Part shown: in pieces, positions 1 through 9,229 of the stretch | Layout: each line of letters starts with the position of its first letter | Position numbering within the stretch: the stretch's first letter is position 1 | Assembly: GCF_963678635.1 (NCBI RefSeq) | Contig: NC_087071.1 | Location: 39,318,797 to 39,382,796, forward strand | Direction: 5' to 3' | Origin: Symsagittifera roscoffensis | Lineage: Eukaryota > Xenacoelomorpha > Acoela > Convolutidae | Length of the DNA stretch: 64,000 bases | The notes under the pieces: generated by a model | The model's database searches: none | Told to the model about the DNA's origin: nothing | Seen by the model: only the letters and a program-made list of their open reading frames with translations | Made by a program: the position numbers and the translations under genes

Positions 1-47
1 TGAAAATTCAAAATGTTTCAAAGGTTTCAAGACTGTGAAATATAAAA

Positions 48-650
48 TTAAAGTTGTTTTTGAAATTCGACTTTCTTTAATATTTTAGATTGTGGGATGA
101 ATATTTTATAATTTTTACGTGGTTGATTTCTAAGTCGTGATGACTCTCTATGTTCTGATTTGTCGATTTGCTCTTGGGGTATTATTTGTTCTGTCATTTT
201 TCTATTTTTTCTTTCCTTTTGAGATGTATTTTGATCTAGATTTTTTGTATTGTTTTTTGTGGTGGTTGATTTTGTATTTTGGTTTTTGAGGTGAAAATTT
301 TTTTGTTCCTTTGTTGTATTTTCCGTATGTGGGTCATTTTGAATAACTTTTAAACCTGTAAAAGAATATAATTGAGTTAGTTCGCGGAGTGCGTATTCTT
401 TTGGATAATAAGGTAATAGGTTATTTCGGTGTTGAACGATTTCTTTTTTGTCTGAGTCGGTGATTTTATATGTGACATCAGTGGGTTTTGCAATTATTTG
501 GTATGGTCCTTTACGAAGGGGTTGTAATTTTTTAGAAATTCCTTTTTGAGTATTAAAATTGGGTATTAAAACAAATGTTCCAATTTTTAAATCGGAGGCT
601 GGTGTAAAGCGTGAATTTATTTGCTCATTAATGTTTTGCCTTTGTAACAA
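48..650 (-). CDS. Integrase C-terminal region with GPY motif and basic tail (element 1)
   Basis: This 200-residue reading frame continues the integrase from the preceding ORF after a frame break near 670. Early on it has a chromatin-like SH3 fold signature typical of the Ty3 integrase C-terminus: a KIGTFVLIPNF strand, then LQPLRKGPYQII, where GPY is the family hallmark, then HRNNLLPYY. The tail from about residue 110 is very rich in Lys, Asn, Thr and Gln and ends at position 48. No chromodomain is evident. The frame relation to the upstream ORF is -1, but no good slippery heptamer lies at the junction, so I read this as a decay indel. Confidence 0.8.
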   Translation of the reverse strand: MLQRQNINEQINSRFTPASDLKIGTFVLIPNFNTQKGISKKLQPLRKGPYQIIAKPTDVTYKITDSDKKEIVQHRNNLLPYYPKEYALRELTQLYSFTGLKVIQNDPHTENTTKEQKNFHLKNQNTKSTTTKNNTKNLDQNTSQKERKNRKMTEQIIPQEQIDKSEHRESSRLRNQPRKNYKIFIPQSKILKKVEFQKQL

Positions 651-658
651 CTTTTTTG

Positions 659-3121
659 TTACTTTTTGGTAAATTTCATTGTGTTTTTATCTCTGTTTAA
701 AATCCATTCGGTGTGTGTACCGGAGGCTAATTTAAGAATTTGTGGGTGATGAAAATGATCTTCATCGTGTGTATGTAAAGGTAGGTTATAACAAATTGAG
801 TCTTTATTTGGTTGACAATAACCTTGTGCGTTTTTATGAGAGTTTGCTGTAAACATTATTGGTTTGCGTGGCTTTTGGTTAAAAACCATTTCATATGGTG
901 ACATTCCTAGAGTTGTCGTAATTTGTGAATTATATGCTAAGGGAAATAATTTTACATCTGCTGACCATTCGGTGTATTTTGTATCATTTCCATTGATGAT
1001 ACATCTGAGATATTCTTGTAATGAACGGTTCATACCTTCGACTAAGCCGTTTGTCCAAGGTGCATGAGATGTACGTGGTTTGTGTTTGATGTTATATAAA
1101 TGACATAGTGTGATGATTTCATTATTTATGAATTCTGTACCGTTGTCTGTAACTAAAATTTCTGGTAGTCCAAATTTGGCTATCCAGTGTTCATAAAGCG
1201 TTGTGTAAGCGTAATAAGCGTTACAATGTGGTACTGGGTTAAGTGCTACATAATGTGTAAATGCGTCAACAATTACCATAATGTAGGAGTTTCCTTCTGA
1301 TGAGGGTGAAATTGGTCCTTTAGTATCAAATGAGATACGGTGGTTAAAGTACAAACTTTGTCCTTTAAAATCTTGTTTTTGTGCTATTTGTTTTTGATTT
1401 GGGTAAGGTTTATTTAGTTGGCATACTATACAGTCATTGCATAGTACTTTTATCCAAATTGGTGCATTTGGGAAATAAAAGTTTTGTATGAAATTTGAAT
1501 ATGTTTTCTCTGATCCAGAGTGTCCTTTAATATTTTGTGTATGTGAAATATTAAAAGCTATGAGAATCATACTTAAAGGGAGACAGGGAACTGTAGATTC
1601 ATTTAATTTATATTCCAAAAGGTCTGTATTTTCGTTAATTGTTGTGTTATTAAATTTTCGAAAGTATCGGAGGAGTGTTTTGTTTCCTAAAATAGTTGAA
1701 TCTGCCTTGACAGGTTTAGTTTTATATTTGTGCCATGATTTTAGTTGTCTAATTACCGGGTCAAGATTTTGATATTGTTTCAATGTTGAAATTGTAATTG
1801 TTTCTGTTGGGGGGAGAAAAATGTTTTCAATTTCTAATTTAGATAAGGGTATTGTATCAAGTGGGTCATGAAGGTCAAAAACTTGATTTATTGTGTATTT
1901 TGAAACGTTTGTTTGTGGTCCTGATAAATTTATTTTATCAGTTAAGTTTTCTTTTTCAATTAGTGGAAAAAGATCTTTTTTAGGTGAATGTTGTTTTATT
2001 CTTTTTTGTTGGGTGTTATTTTTTATCCATTGTGAATATGGGATTGGTTTAAAAGTTGATGTTCCAAGTAGGTCAACTTCATAGTGATTATTTTGACAAT
2101 CTAAATAAAGTGGGAAATGTTGTAAACTATTTATCTGTGATTGTTCAACGTTAGTTTTTACTGCATATTTGCATTCCAATCGGGGTGATGTTTCATTTTC
2201 TGCAAGGTAGAATTTTATATTTTTGGGTATTTCAACTGTGGTTTTACGTGTAAGTAATTCCGGTGGCGTATTTCGACTTAAAGTGTCTGGTAATGCAAGA
2301 TTTTTTCCTGCGGTCCAAACTATATGTAAGTTTGGGAATTTCATTAAAATTAATTGAAATCTATAAACTCGGTGGTTTGGATTAGACTTTTGTGTAAAGA
2401 GAAAGATGATTGGTTTATGGTCTGTGAATAGAACTGTGGGATGTTTTGATCCAAGTATCAGAAATTCATATTCTGTTAGTGTATATATTATGGCTGTACA
2501 TTCTCTCATTAGAGTTGAGAGTCGTAGCTCTGCTTGAGTGAATAAGCGAGAATTTGCTGATATAAGGTTCATTTTATTTGTACCATTATGTGATTGTAAT
2601 AATGCTGCGCCGATGTCAAAGTTCGAAGCATCGCACATTGCATAAAATGGTTGATTTGGATCTGGAATTGTGTTTGAAATTTGTTCAGTTAGGAGTTTCT
2701 TTATTTCTTCAAATCGTGCTTGATGTTCTGTATTCCATTCAAAATTATTTTGTTGTCTAAGTATATTATAGAATGGTCTTAGGTATAATTGCATCTTATA
2801 AACATATTTGCTTAAAAAATTTAACATTCCAAGGAATTCTTGGATTTTCTTTTTATTTGTTGGTGGTTGGAGTTTCTGAATAGCGTCAATGCGTGATTTT
2901 AATGGAGTGATTGTTTTTCTTTCTATATTATGTCCTAAGAATTTAACTCTTGTCAAAAAGAAGTGTGATTTATCAGGGGCGGCCTTCAGATTTTCGTTCT
3001 GAAGTATTTGGTGATATTGTTCTAAAACATTGAACATTTCTTCTTTAGTCTGTGATTGCCTGAAAACATCGTCTAAATAGGTGATTGCGTTTTTCTTGAG
3101 TATTAGTGGTCGAAAAATTTG
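659..3121 (-). CDS. Reverse transcriptase C-terminus, RNase H and integrase (element 1 pol, second part)
   Basis: The first Met of this frame is at 3037, but the frame is open back to about 3121 and holds the RT active site YLDD at 3068-3079, so the Met is not a real start. Next come the RT thumb, an RNase H domain (CDASNFDIGAALLQ, then LFTDHKP), and an integrase with an HHCC zinc finger (GHSGSEKT, then CNDCIVCQ) and a DDE core (RISFDTKG, VTDNGTEF, NGLVEGMNR). It joins the protease-RT ORF through a one-base frame break at a T5 run on the minus strand (3113-3117). It would copy the element RNA and insert the cDNA. The product is split from both neighbours and is probably inactive. Confidence 0.92.
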   Translation of the reverse strand, partial: QIFRPLILKKNAITYLDDVFRQSQTKEEMFNVLEQYHQILQNENLKAAPDKSHFFLTRVKFLGHNIERKTITPLKSRIDAIQKLQPPTNKKKIQEFLGMLNFLSKYVYKMQLYLRPFYNILRQQNNFEWNTEHQARFEEIKKLLTEQISNTIPDPNQPFYAMCDASNFDIGAALLQSHNGTNKMNLISANSRLFTQAELRLSTLMRECTAIIYTLTEYEFLILGSKHPTVLFTDHKPIIFLFTQKSNPNHRVYRFQLILMKFPNLHIVWTAGKNLALPDTLSRNTPPELLTRKTTVEIPKNIKFYLAENETSPRLECKYAVKTNVEQSQINSLQHFPLYLDCQNNHYEVDLLGTSTFKPIPYSQWIKNNTQQKRIKQHSPKKDLFPLIEKENLTDKINLSGPQTNVSKYTINQVFDLHDPLDTIPLSKLEIENIFLPPTETITISTLKQYQNLDPVIRQLKSWHKYKTKPVKADSTILGNKTLLRYFRKFNNTTINENTDLLEYKLNESTVPCLPLSMILIAFNISHTQNIKGHSGSEKTYSNFIQNFYFPNAPIWIKVLCNDCIVCQLNKPYPNQKQIAQKQDFKGQSLYFNHRISFDTKGPISPSSEGNSYIMVIVDAFTHYVALNPVPHCNAYYAYTTLYEHWIAKFGLPEILVTDNGTEFINNEIITLCHLYNIKHKPRTSHAPWTNGLVEGMNRSLQEYLRCIINGNDTKYTEWSADVKLFPLAYNSQITTTLGMSPYEMVFNQKPRKPIMFTANSHKNAQGYCQPNKDSICYNLPLHTHDEDHFHHPQILKLASGTHTEWILNRDKNTMKFTKK

Positions 3122-4740
3122 CTCATAAAAGCTGAAAATGCTGCTGGTCTTATGGATATTCCATAGAATAAACGGTTGAATTCGTATTGTTGGTTTCCAA
3201 TAACAAATTGTGTTAAACGTCGTGATTGTTCATCTAATGGCATTTGGTTATATGCACTGTTCATATCTGCGGTTGTAAAGTATTTTCCGTTTATTTTTGT
3301 TAAAATAACTTGTATTGGTTCAATAGGCCAATTACACTTTGATTCATCTATGAGTGAGTTGAGGTATCTAGCGTCGAGAACAATTTTTAATGATTCTCCT
3401 TTGGCTAGAATGATAACAGGGTTGATAAATGTGTTGCCTTTTGGTTGTTCTTCTTTATTTACTGGTGATATAATTTTGTATTGTTCTAAAATGTCGAGTA
3501 ATCTGTTTACTTTATCGTGTAAGTGAATTGATACTTTACTTGCTCTTTGTTTTTTGAAAACTGCGTCTGGTTTTAATGGGAGATGTAGTGATGAGCTGAT
3601 TTTGCCAACATCAAATTTGGATGTTGCATAGACTGATGAATATTTAATTAGCTGTTTGGCTAATTTTTCAAATTCGTCTTGTGTTATTTGTGAATGTTGG
3701 AAATTAAACATCGTTAAAAATTTCTGTTGATTCTCTGTGTAGTTATTTATGTTGAATGTCGGTTTGAAATATGGGGTTTTTGTGAAATAATCCGTATTTC
3801 TTTTTTCGTTACTTATTATATTATTTATGGATAATTCTTCATTAAGAATTGTGGATTGACAAATATCTAATAATTGGAGTATATTATTTACGCGATATGC
3901 TTTTTCGTGTATTGGTGATATTGTAGCGTTGGTTTCGCAATAGCCTAAAAGTCCTAAAGGTAATGTTACTTGGTAAGGTGTGTTGTTGTATACATGTAAG
4001 GAATTAATATCGGAATTTGAGTTTTTCAAATATTTTATTGATGAGATTGTGATTTTGAAAAATTTATGAATAGGTTTGAATTCAAAATCTGACATATAAA
4101 ATTTTTGTTTGTTTTGTTTTTTATCATATTGGTGAACTTGTTTTATTGAAAAATTGTAGATGTTTCCTGATAGTGGTTTCAAGTGTTTTCTTTGTTGGTT
4201 ATATATTGGATAGAATTTTGAAAAGAATGGTGGTTGTTTATTTATTCTTTGAAAAAATGTTAGGGATGTGTCTTTTGTTTTTGTATATTTATCTTTGATT
4301 AATATTTTACTGTTCAAGATGTTGATTGTTGGTATATATTTAGAGATAAATGGTATTCCAATGATATTGTGTTTAATATCAGTGATATGGAATATTTGTT
4401 TAAATGGTTTAGTTAAAATTTTATTTTGCTCCATTGTTCTTGTGGGGAGAAGAAATAATTGAATTTTTCCGTAGTTTAATAATGTTGATCCTTGTGCTGT
4501 TGCTAGTTTGCTGGAGGTTTCAAGAGGTGTTAGCTTTGGGTGTAAGGTTTTTATTTCATTCCATGTGGGAATGTTTATTATATTTGGTTCTGCTCCTGAA
4601 TCAATTAGAAAATCAATTTCAAGATCTGGTGGTTGAAATTCTTTGTTTCTTGGACTTTCTAAGAGAAATGGTATTGTCCAAATTTTTTCTTTGGGTTGTT
4701 TTTTTGTATATTTTGATAGATGTGATTTGTATTCAAGCAT
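3103..4740 (-). CDS. Retropepsin-like protease and reverse transcriptase N-terminus (element 1 pol, first part)
   Basis: Residues about 40-60 hold the aspartic protease active site FLIDSGAEPNIINI. The flap-side strand HNIIGIPFISKY follows near residue 125. After a long linker the RT fingers and palm appear: NPVIILAKGESLKIVLDARYLN, FTTADMNSAYNQMPL (the first catalytic Asp) and QYEFNRLFYGI. The frame stops just before YLDD, which lies in the next frame. The N-terminus overlaps the zinc-knuckle ORF by 82 bases in the -1 frame, and a slippery heptamer lies in the overlap (4698-4704). The printed Met may therefore not be used. The family role is polyprotein cleavage and reverse transcription. Confidence 0.92.
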   Translation of the reverse strand: MLEYKSHLSKYTKKQPKEKIWTIPFLLESPRNKEFQPPDLEIDFLIDSGAEPNIINIPTWNEIKTLHPKLTPLETSSKLATAQGSTLLNYGKIQLFLLPTRTMEQNKILTKPFKQIFHITDIKHNIIGIPFISKYIPTINILNSKILIKDKYTKTKDTSLTFFQRINKQPPFFSKFYPIYNQQRKHLKPLSGNIYNFSIKQVHQYDKKQNKQKFYMSDFEFKPIHKFFKITISSIKYLKNSNSDINSLHVYNNTPYQVTLPLGLLGYCETNATISPIHEKAYRVNNILQLLDICQSTILNEELSINNIISNEKRNTDYFTKTPYFKPTFNINNYTENQQKFLTMFNFQHSQITQDEFEKLAKQLIKYSSVYATSKFDVGKISSSLHLPLKPDAVFKKQRASKVSIHLHDKVNRLLDILEQYKIISPVNKEEQPKGNTFINPVIILAKGESLKIVLDARYLNSLIDESKCNWPIEPIQVILTKINGKYFTTADMNSAYNQMPLDEQSRRLTQFVIGNQQYEFNRLFYGISIRPAAFSAFMSKFFDH

Positions 4741-5891
4741 TTTGTTTTATCATTTTCATTGGGTTGATTTGTAATGTTAATTCCATTAGTTTCTTGCGTC
4801 GTTGGTATGGAATGGATGGGTTCAATATAATAATTGTGAAGGAGTTCTAATTGATTTTCATATATGTGTGATGAAAATGGTTGTTCATATATGACGGGTT
4901 CATAGTCATTTTCGACTGCTATCATATTGATTGAGATAGTGTTTTCTGTTTCACTTTCTGAGTCTGATGATCCACAGTTTATTTGATTGAGTTGTAACGT
5001 ATCATTTACTGTGTCATCAATACCCGGAGGGTCTGATGTTGTTTCTGGATTTGATTGTACTTGATTAATATGTCTTTGATGTTTAGGTGTACTGCTTCTG
5101 TGGCGATTATTAGAATTATTATAATGATTATTATTCCGGTGTGGTGATTGGGAATAATTTCTATAACGATTATTATAACTTGAATGTCGATTTTGTGAAT
5201 TAATTCGCGATCTATTTTGATAATTACCGTTTGATCTATTATATGAGTTATTTCTTGATCGATTGTTTGGATAATACTGATTTTGGTTGTTGGAATAGCT
5301 TCTATTTCGATTATTGGAATAGTTTCTATTTCTATTATATGATGAGTTTCGTGACTGATTGTTTGGATAGTATCTATTTCTTGATTGAGAATTAGATCTA
5401 GAAACAAATTGTGTTGTGTTTGAATTAGATCTGGAGTAGTTATTTCTACTATTTGGTCTATTGTAGTAATTTTGTGACGAATTTTGTGTATTTCTTTGTT
5501 CTGGCGATCTTCCTCTATAACTTGAGTTATGTGGTGATTGATTTCTTGTATAATTTGTATTGTTCGGGAGTGGTTTTCCTGAACTGTTGTTGCTGTACAC
5601 ATTTTTGTTCGGTAGATTTTGATCTTTTTTCATGTATTGATAGAATGATTTATTTGGTTCTTTATATTTTTGAGGTTTATTTTGATTGTCTTGCTGTTTT
5701 TGTCTACATTCAGAAATACTATGTCCGTATCGTCGGCAATAATTACACCATTTTTTGAAAGATGGTTTGCCTTTAAAGTTTGGGTGTTTTTCATAAATAT
5801 TGAGTATTTCAGTGATTTTTTTTAACGAGGTCTGTAGCTGATTCCTGTATATTGTTGATATTTGTGGAATTTGTTTCAATTCGGTTAACAT
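4659..5891 (-). CDS. Nucleocapsid-like zinc-knuckle protein with Asn/Arg/Ser/Tyr-rich tail (element 1)
   Basis: The 410-residue frame has one CCHC zinc knuckle, CNYCRRYGHSISEC, at residues 49-62 (C-X2-C-X4-H-X4-C). This is the RNA-binding motif of retroelement nucleocapsids. From about residue 80 to 290 the sequence is almost wholly Asn, Arg, Ser, Tyr and Gln in short irregular repeats. After that comes an acidic Ser/Glu patch. It overlaps the Gag frame by 83 bases in the +1 register and the protease frame by 82 bases in the -1 register, so it is probably the middle part of a Gag-Pro-Pol polyprotein. The basic low-complexity tail is expected to be disordered. Confidence 0.85.
   Translation of the reverse strand: MLTELKQIPQISTIYRNQLQTSLKKITEILNIYEKHPNFKGKPSFKKWCNYCRRYGHSISECRQKQQDNQNKPQKYKEPNKSFYQYMKKDQNLPNKNVYSNNSSGKPLPNNTNYTRNQSPHNSSYRGRSPEQRNTQNSSQNYYNRPNSRNNYSRSNSNTTQFVSRSNSQSRNRYYPNNQSRNSSYNRNRNYSNNRNRSYSNNQNQYYPNNRSRNNSYNRSNGNYQNRSRINSQNRHSSYNNRYRNYSQSPHRNNNHYNNSNNRHRSSTPKHQRHINQVQSNPETTSDPPGIDDTVNDTLQLNQINCGSSDSESETENTISINMIAVENDYEPVIYEQPFSSHIYENQLELLHNYYIEPIHSIPTTQETNGINITNQPNENDKTKCLNTNHIYQNIQKNNPKKKFGQYHFS
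4698..4704 (-). promoter_or_regulatory. Candidate -1 ribosomal frameshift site A-AAA-AAC
   Basis: Within the 82-base overlap of the zinc-knuckle ORF and the protease-RT ORF, the minus strand reads CAA AAA AAC in the upstream frame. That contains the heptamer A AAA AAC in the exact X XXY YYZ register. The protease frame is -1 relative to the upstream frame, which is what this heptamer would produce. A AAA AAC is a known retroviral and retrotransposon slippery sequence. I did not identify a clear downstream stem-loop by eye. Confidence 0.65.
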
Positions 5892-8157
5892 ATTGTAATT
5901 TCAGATTTTCTGTTTCTTCGAGTTTCATTGTGATTTCTGCTTGTTCTAGTTTGTCTACTAGTTTTCGAAAATCTAAATCGGGTTCTCGAATTGAAGAAGG
6001 GTGGGATGCTCTCTTTTTTATTGCTATTTTCCTTAATTGCGGTGTTAAGGTCATCATTAGGATTTCTGTCATCTTTGTGTTTTTATAGTCATGTGTATTT
6101 AATGAATATGCTGTTCGAACTAGTGTTTCAATGCGTACTGCTAATTGCTTGATGGTTTCATTTGGTAATCTGCGAAATTCATTACATAAAACTCTTTGTT
6201 GTTGTTTGTTTCTTTCGGAGTCAAACATTTTTGAAAATTCTTGTGTAAACCTTTTCCAATTTGATTTTATTTCTAGAGGCAATACTGAAAACCATTTTTG
6301 GGCTGCGCCGTCTAAAATTGTTTGTATCAACGCTGTGCGTCGATGTATCCAGTTTTGATGTAGTGGCGTATTAATTGGTTCAGGTCCTATATTTAAAATC
6401 AAATTTGCTGTTACTGCGTTTAAATAGTCTTCTACAGAGTATTCAGGGTCTGTTCCTGTGAATACCATTAAAGGTTTATTTGATGTTATTGATGATCCAC
6501 CCATAAGGTATGGATTCATTGTCATTTGTAATGATTCTGCTGCATTTGGCATTTGAGAAAAATTTGAAAGTTGATTTCTTGTTATTTCGTGTTGTTGAAG
6601 ATAATATGGGAGTGGTATTTCATTTTGCATTTGTGTCGGTTGATACGAGTGTGTGATCATTGGGTTTTGTTGCTGAATTGGTTGAAAATATTGTGTATTA
6701 ATTGGGTTTTGTTGCTGAATTGGTTGTTGATTTTGTGTATCTTTCGGTTGTGGAGAAAAAATTCTATGATTTGTATGTGGTTTCTGTACTCCTTGTCCAC
6801 GATATTCTTGATTATATGGTGCAAATATATCTGGTTGTAAAAAATCATCATCTGAGGATAAGTAATCCATTTGATAAGATGTTTGTTTTTTATTTTTATT
6901 TTGTTGAAAAAATGGATAGTTTTCACTACGATCCTGTGGAGGATGTAATTTTGTTTGAAAATTTACTGAATTAGTTTGTGCCATTGGGTTATCCCAGTTT
7001 CGAGATCTTGTATAATTATTAAAATCTTTTCGTGGGGGATAATTTGTTTTTGATGGATGTGTGTAATTATAATTATGTTCTGCAAAATTGTTTCTAGTGA
7101 ACGTTTTACGTGTTTTTGACGGTATTGTCATGGGTCTGTATGTTTGATAATCCATGTGTGAATATTTTGGGGCAACCGAAGGTTTAACGGTTGATTGTAA
7201 GGTTACCTGTGTTTGTGAAGGGTTTGTATTTCTTGGTGTTGTTAAGTTTGGACGTATCGGTGAAATGCTTTGTTGTGTAGTTGTTGTGTGTACGATTTCT
7301 TCATTTATGAAGTGTGATGGTGTCTGGATATCTTGTTGAGTGAGATTCCTAGTTCCATTGAGGTTTTCATTGTGTATGACTGTGGAGTTTAAACTATTAT
7401 TTTGCATATCAGGTAAAAATGTATTATAGTTTAATGGTGTTGCATCAATGGTTAATGGTGTTACTCTTACATAATCTCTTACATAAGATATCGTACTTAT
7501 TGCTTGACTTGAGATTGATTGTGGGAAGTTTATGAATGCATAATGAGACCATTCGGGGTCCCAAACATAGTCTGATTGTTCTGTGATGGCAGTATCATCG
7601 TTTGAGTTTTGAGGTCTAAAATTTTTTCTTGCATGTGAAATTAAATCTATATTATGTGTGAAATAATCTATTATAAACCATGCCAAAATTTTTTGTAAGT
7701 CGTGTTTTGTATGTTGTGAAACTTCATCTTTAGTGAAATTTTCTTGAATTATATTTAGAAAACTAGAGAGTAGTGTGATTTCATGTCGTACTCTTATGTG
7801 TTTAGATGTTTCTGTCGGTGAGACATTTGGGATTGGGATTTCGTTTTCTAATATCGAGATATAACTATATATTATTGCAAAAACTTCATTGGTGAATATG
7901 GAGTTTGCTCTTTGTGAGTTATGATATTGTATGCTTTTTATATATTCTGAGATTACTTTTGAAAATTCTAAATCAAGGTCGTCTGTTTGAATTACATATT
8001 TGCTGTGATTCTGGTTTGGTGAGCTGAATTCTATGGAGTAGATTCCGTATTGTTGTGTCAAGTTGCATATATCTTTCAAATAGTGATCGATAATTTTTCT
8101 TTTGATTTTTACATCTGGGAACTCTGTTTTACATGGACTGATTCCGGGTTCAAACAA
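5809..8157 (-). CDS. Gag capsid-type protein (element 1)
   Basis: The 782-residue frame ends in a recognisable retrotransposon Gag capsid domain at about residues 560-750: TGTDPEYSVEDYLNAV, an IQTILDGAAQKWF segment, WKRFTQEFSKMF, and FRRLPNETIKQLAVRIE. The middle is Gln/Asn/Pro-rich and contains a 42-bp in-frame duplication (about 6661-6735). The first Met at 8157 is probably not the original start. Homologous residues continue upstream (a GQH...CKNLLLNLFE block) but in other frames, with breaks near 8190 and 8225, towards a Met at about 8274. The stop lies in the A8 junction to the zinc-knuckle ORF. It would form the particle shell. Confidence 0.88.
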   Translation of the reverse strand: MFEPGISPCKTEFPDVKIKRKIIDHYLKDICNLTQQYGIYSIEFSSPNQNHSKYVIQTDDLDLEFSKVISEYIKSIQYHNSQRANSIFTNEVFAIIYSYISILENEIPIPNVSPTETSKHIRVRHEITLLSSFLNIIQENFTKDEVSQHTKHDLQKILAWFIIDYFTHNIDLISHARKNFRPQNSNDDTAITEQSDYVWDPEWSHYAFINFPQSISSQAISTISYVRDYVRVTPLTIDATPLNYNTFLPDMQNNSLNSTVIHNENLNGTRNLTQQDIQTPSHFINEEIVHTTTTQQSISPIRPNLTTPRNTNPSQTQVTLQSTVKPSVAPKYSHMDYQTYRPMTIPSKTRKTFTRNNFAEHNYNYTHPSKTNYPPRKDFNNYTRSRNWDNPMAQTNSVNFQTKLHPPQDRSENYPFFQQNKNKKQTSYQMDYLSSDDDFLQPDIFAPYNQEYRGQGVQKPHTNHRIFSPQPKDTQNQQPIQQQNPINTQYFQPIQQQNPMITHSYQPTQMQNEIPLPYYLQQHEITRNQLSNFSQMPNAAESLQMTMNPYLMGGSSITSNKPLMVFTGTDPEYSVEDYLNAVTANLILNIGPEPINTPLHQNWIHRRTALIQTILDGAAQKWFSVLPLEIKSNWKRFTQEFSKMFDSERNKQQQRVLCNEFRRLPNETIKQLAVRIETLVRTAYSLNTHDYKNTKMTEILMMTLTPQLRKIAIKKRASHPSSIREPDLDFRKLVDKLEQAEITMKLEETENLKLQYVNRIETNSTNINNIQESATDLVKKNH
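5816..5823 (-). promoter_or_regulatory. A8 run at the Gag to zinc-knuckle frame junction
   Basis: The minus strand reads GTT AAA AAA AAT CAC TGA at the end of Gag. The zinc-knuckle frame is +1 relative to Gag and reads TTA AAA AAA ATC ACT GAA through the same bases. A homopolymer of eight A immediately before the Gag stop is a plausible +1 (or -2) slippage site. It could equally be an indel error or decay mutation. Confidence 0.4.
6661..6745 (-). repeat. 42-bp tandem duplication within Gag
   Basis: The plus-strand text gggttttgttgctgaattgg occurs at 6661 and again 42 bases later at 6703. In the protein this gives two copies of a QPIQQQNP block, 14 residues apart. The length is a multiple of three, so the Gag frame is kept. 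Confidence 0.85.
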
Positions 8158-8250
8158 ATTTAAGAGTAAATTTTTGCAAAATATATGCTGTCCTCTATCA
8201 GTGGTTGCATCTACGATAAAGGGAAAATATCATCATCATCTGGACTTTCT

Positions 8251-8718
8251 TCACCTGGGGTGTGCGTTGAGCTCATTTTTTCGTTTGATGACTGTTAATA
8301 TGTAATTATCAATATGTCTAATTGGTTGATTCCAATTGTATAAATGTACTGGTTTGTGTTTATATTGCTTTTTTATTCTTCTTTTTCCTCTTTTTGATGA
8401 ATTTGAGGTTGTTTCTGAGTCGGAAAAATATAATTGATCGTGAATGGGGCAATTTTTATCTATAGATTCTTTTAATTTATAAAGTTCGTCTAAACTGCTG
8501 GTTTCTGATTCTGAAAATGCGTTTCGGTTTTTTGAAAATCTTTTTCGTGTTATTTGTCTTTGTTTGGTTATTATTTTTCTTTTTAGTGTTTGTCGTTTTG
8601 TTCTAATGTATCCAACTGTTTGTGTATGAGGTGTGATTACAAGGTCGTATTTTTTGTTATCTATCTCACAATTGTGTAAAACGATTGTTTGTTTATTTCC
8701 TAGGTTTTTAAATGACAT
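8251..8718 (-). CDS. ORF0: extra small ORF upstream of Gag (element 1)
   Basis: This 155-residue frame starts MSFKNLGNKQ, directly after a block (about 8719-8735) that is conserved in related copies. It ends where the presumed Gag start lies (about 8274). It is basic, with a Lys/Arg-rich middle, a Ser/Glu acidic patch (ESETSSLDEL) and a second Lys/Arg cluster. I recognise no domain. A diverged copy is present at 27421-27711: YDLVITPHTQTVGYIR here matches YDFVITPHRQTIGYIR there. Conservation at the protein level suggests it was once translated. A plus-strand copy at about 36345 has lost its start codon. It could be a separate accessory protein or the spliced N-terminus of Gag. Confidence 0.6.
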   Translation of the reverse strand: MSFKNLGNKQTIVLHNCEIDNKKYDLVITPHTQTVGYIRTKRQTLKRKIITKQRQITRKRFSKNRNAFSESETSSLDELYKLKESIDKNCPIHDQLYFSDSETTSNSSKRGKRRIKKQYKHKPVHLYNWNQPIRHIDNYILTVIKRKNELNAHPR

Positions 8719-9229
8719 AAGGTTTAGGATGACGGATGCAAAGGGTTGTTAAATGATTTCAATTTTCTTAGACTGTTAGTCCTTACGATTTTTTGGTTAG
8801 CCTAACCTGGGTGTATTTGTTCAGGGTTGGAGAGAAAAGTATATCGATTCCGAAGAATGATTTTATACTTTCTCGTGGCTAGTATAAGCTAAGGTGTTAA
8901 CTTACTTAATCTTACTTAAGGGTAGTGATTGTGTTCAAGGGTTGGAGAATAGTAAATCGATCCACAAGGCTCAGGTATAATTAGAACGCGAGTAGTTCAT
9001 TAGATACTATTTTAAACTTACTAAGTCTAAGATTTATCCTGGGTCTGGTAAGAGGGGGTATCAAGTGAAGGATGAGTAACCGAAGTTCTTCACTGTTTAT
9101 CCTAATTTGAATGATTAGTTTTGTTCAAAAATCTCTATTAGTCCTGGGTTTTTAGAAAGGGTTGGATAGTGAATCGACGTTTGAGGTCGTTAGACACTAG
9201 CTAAGTGGGTGGGGGAGAACAAAATTGTT

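Noticed and set aside
5006-5602. 198-residue minus-strand ORF rich in Ile/Thr
   Set aside because: It is an out-of-frame reading of the repetitive Asn/Arg/Ser/Tyr-rich tail of the zinc-knuckle ORF.
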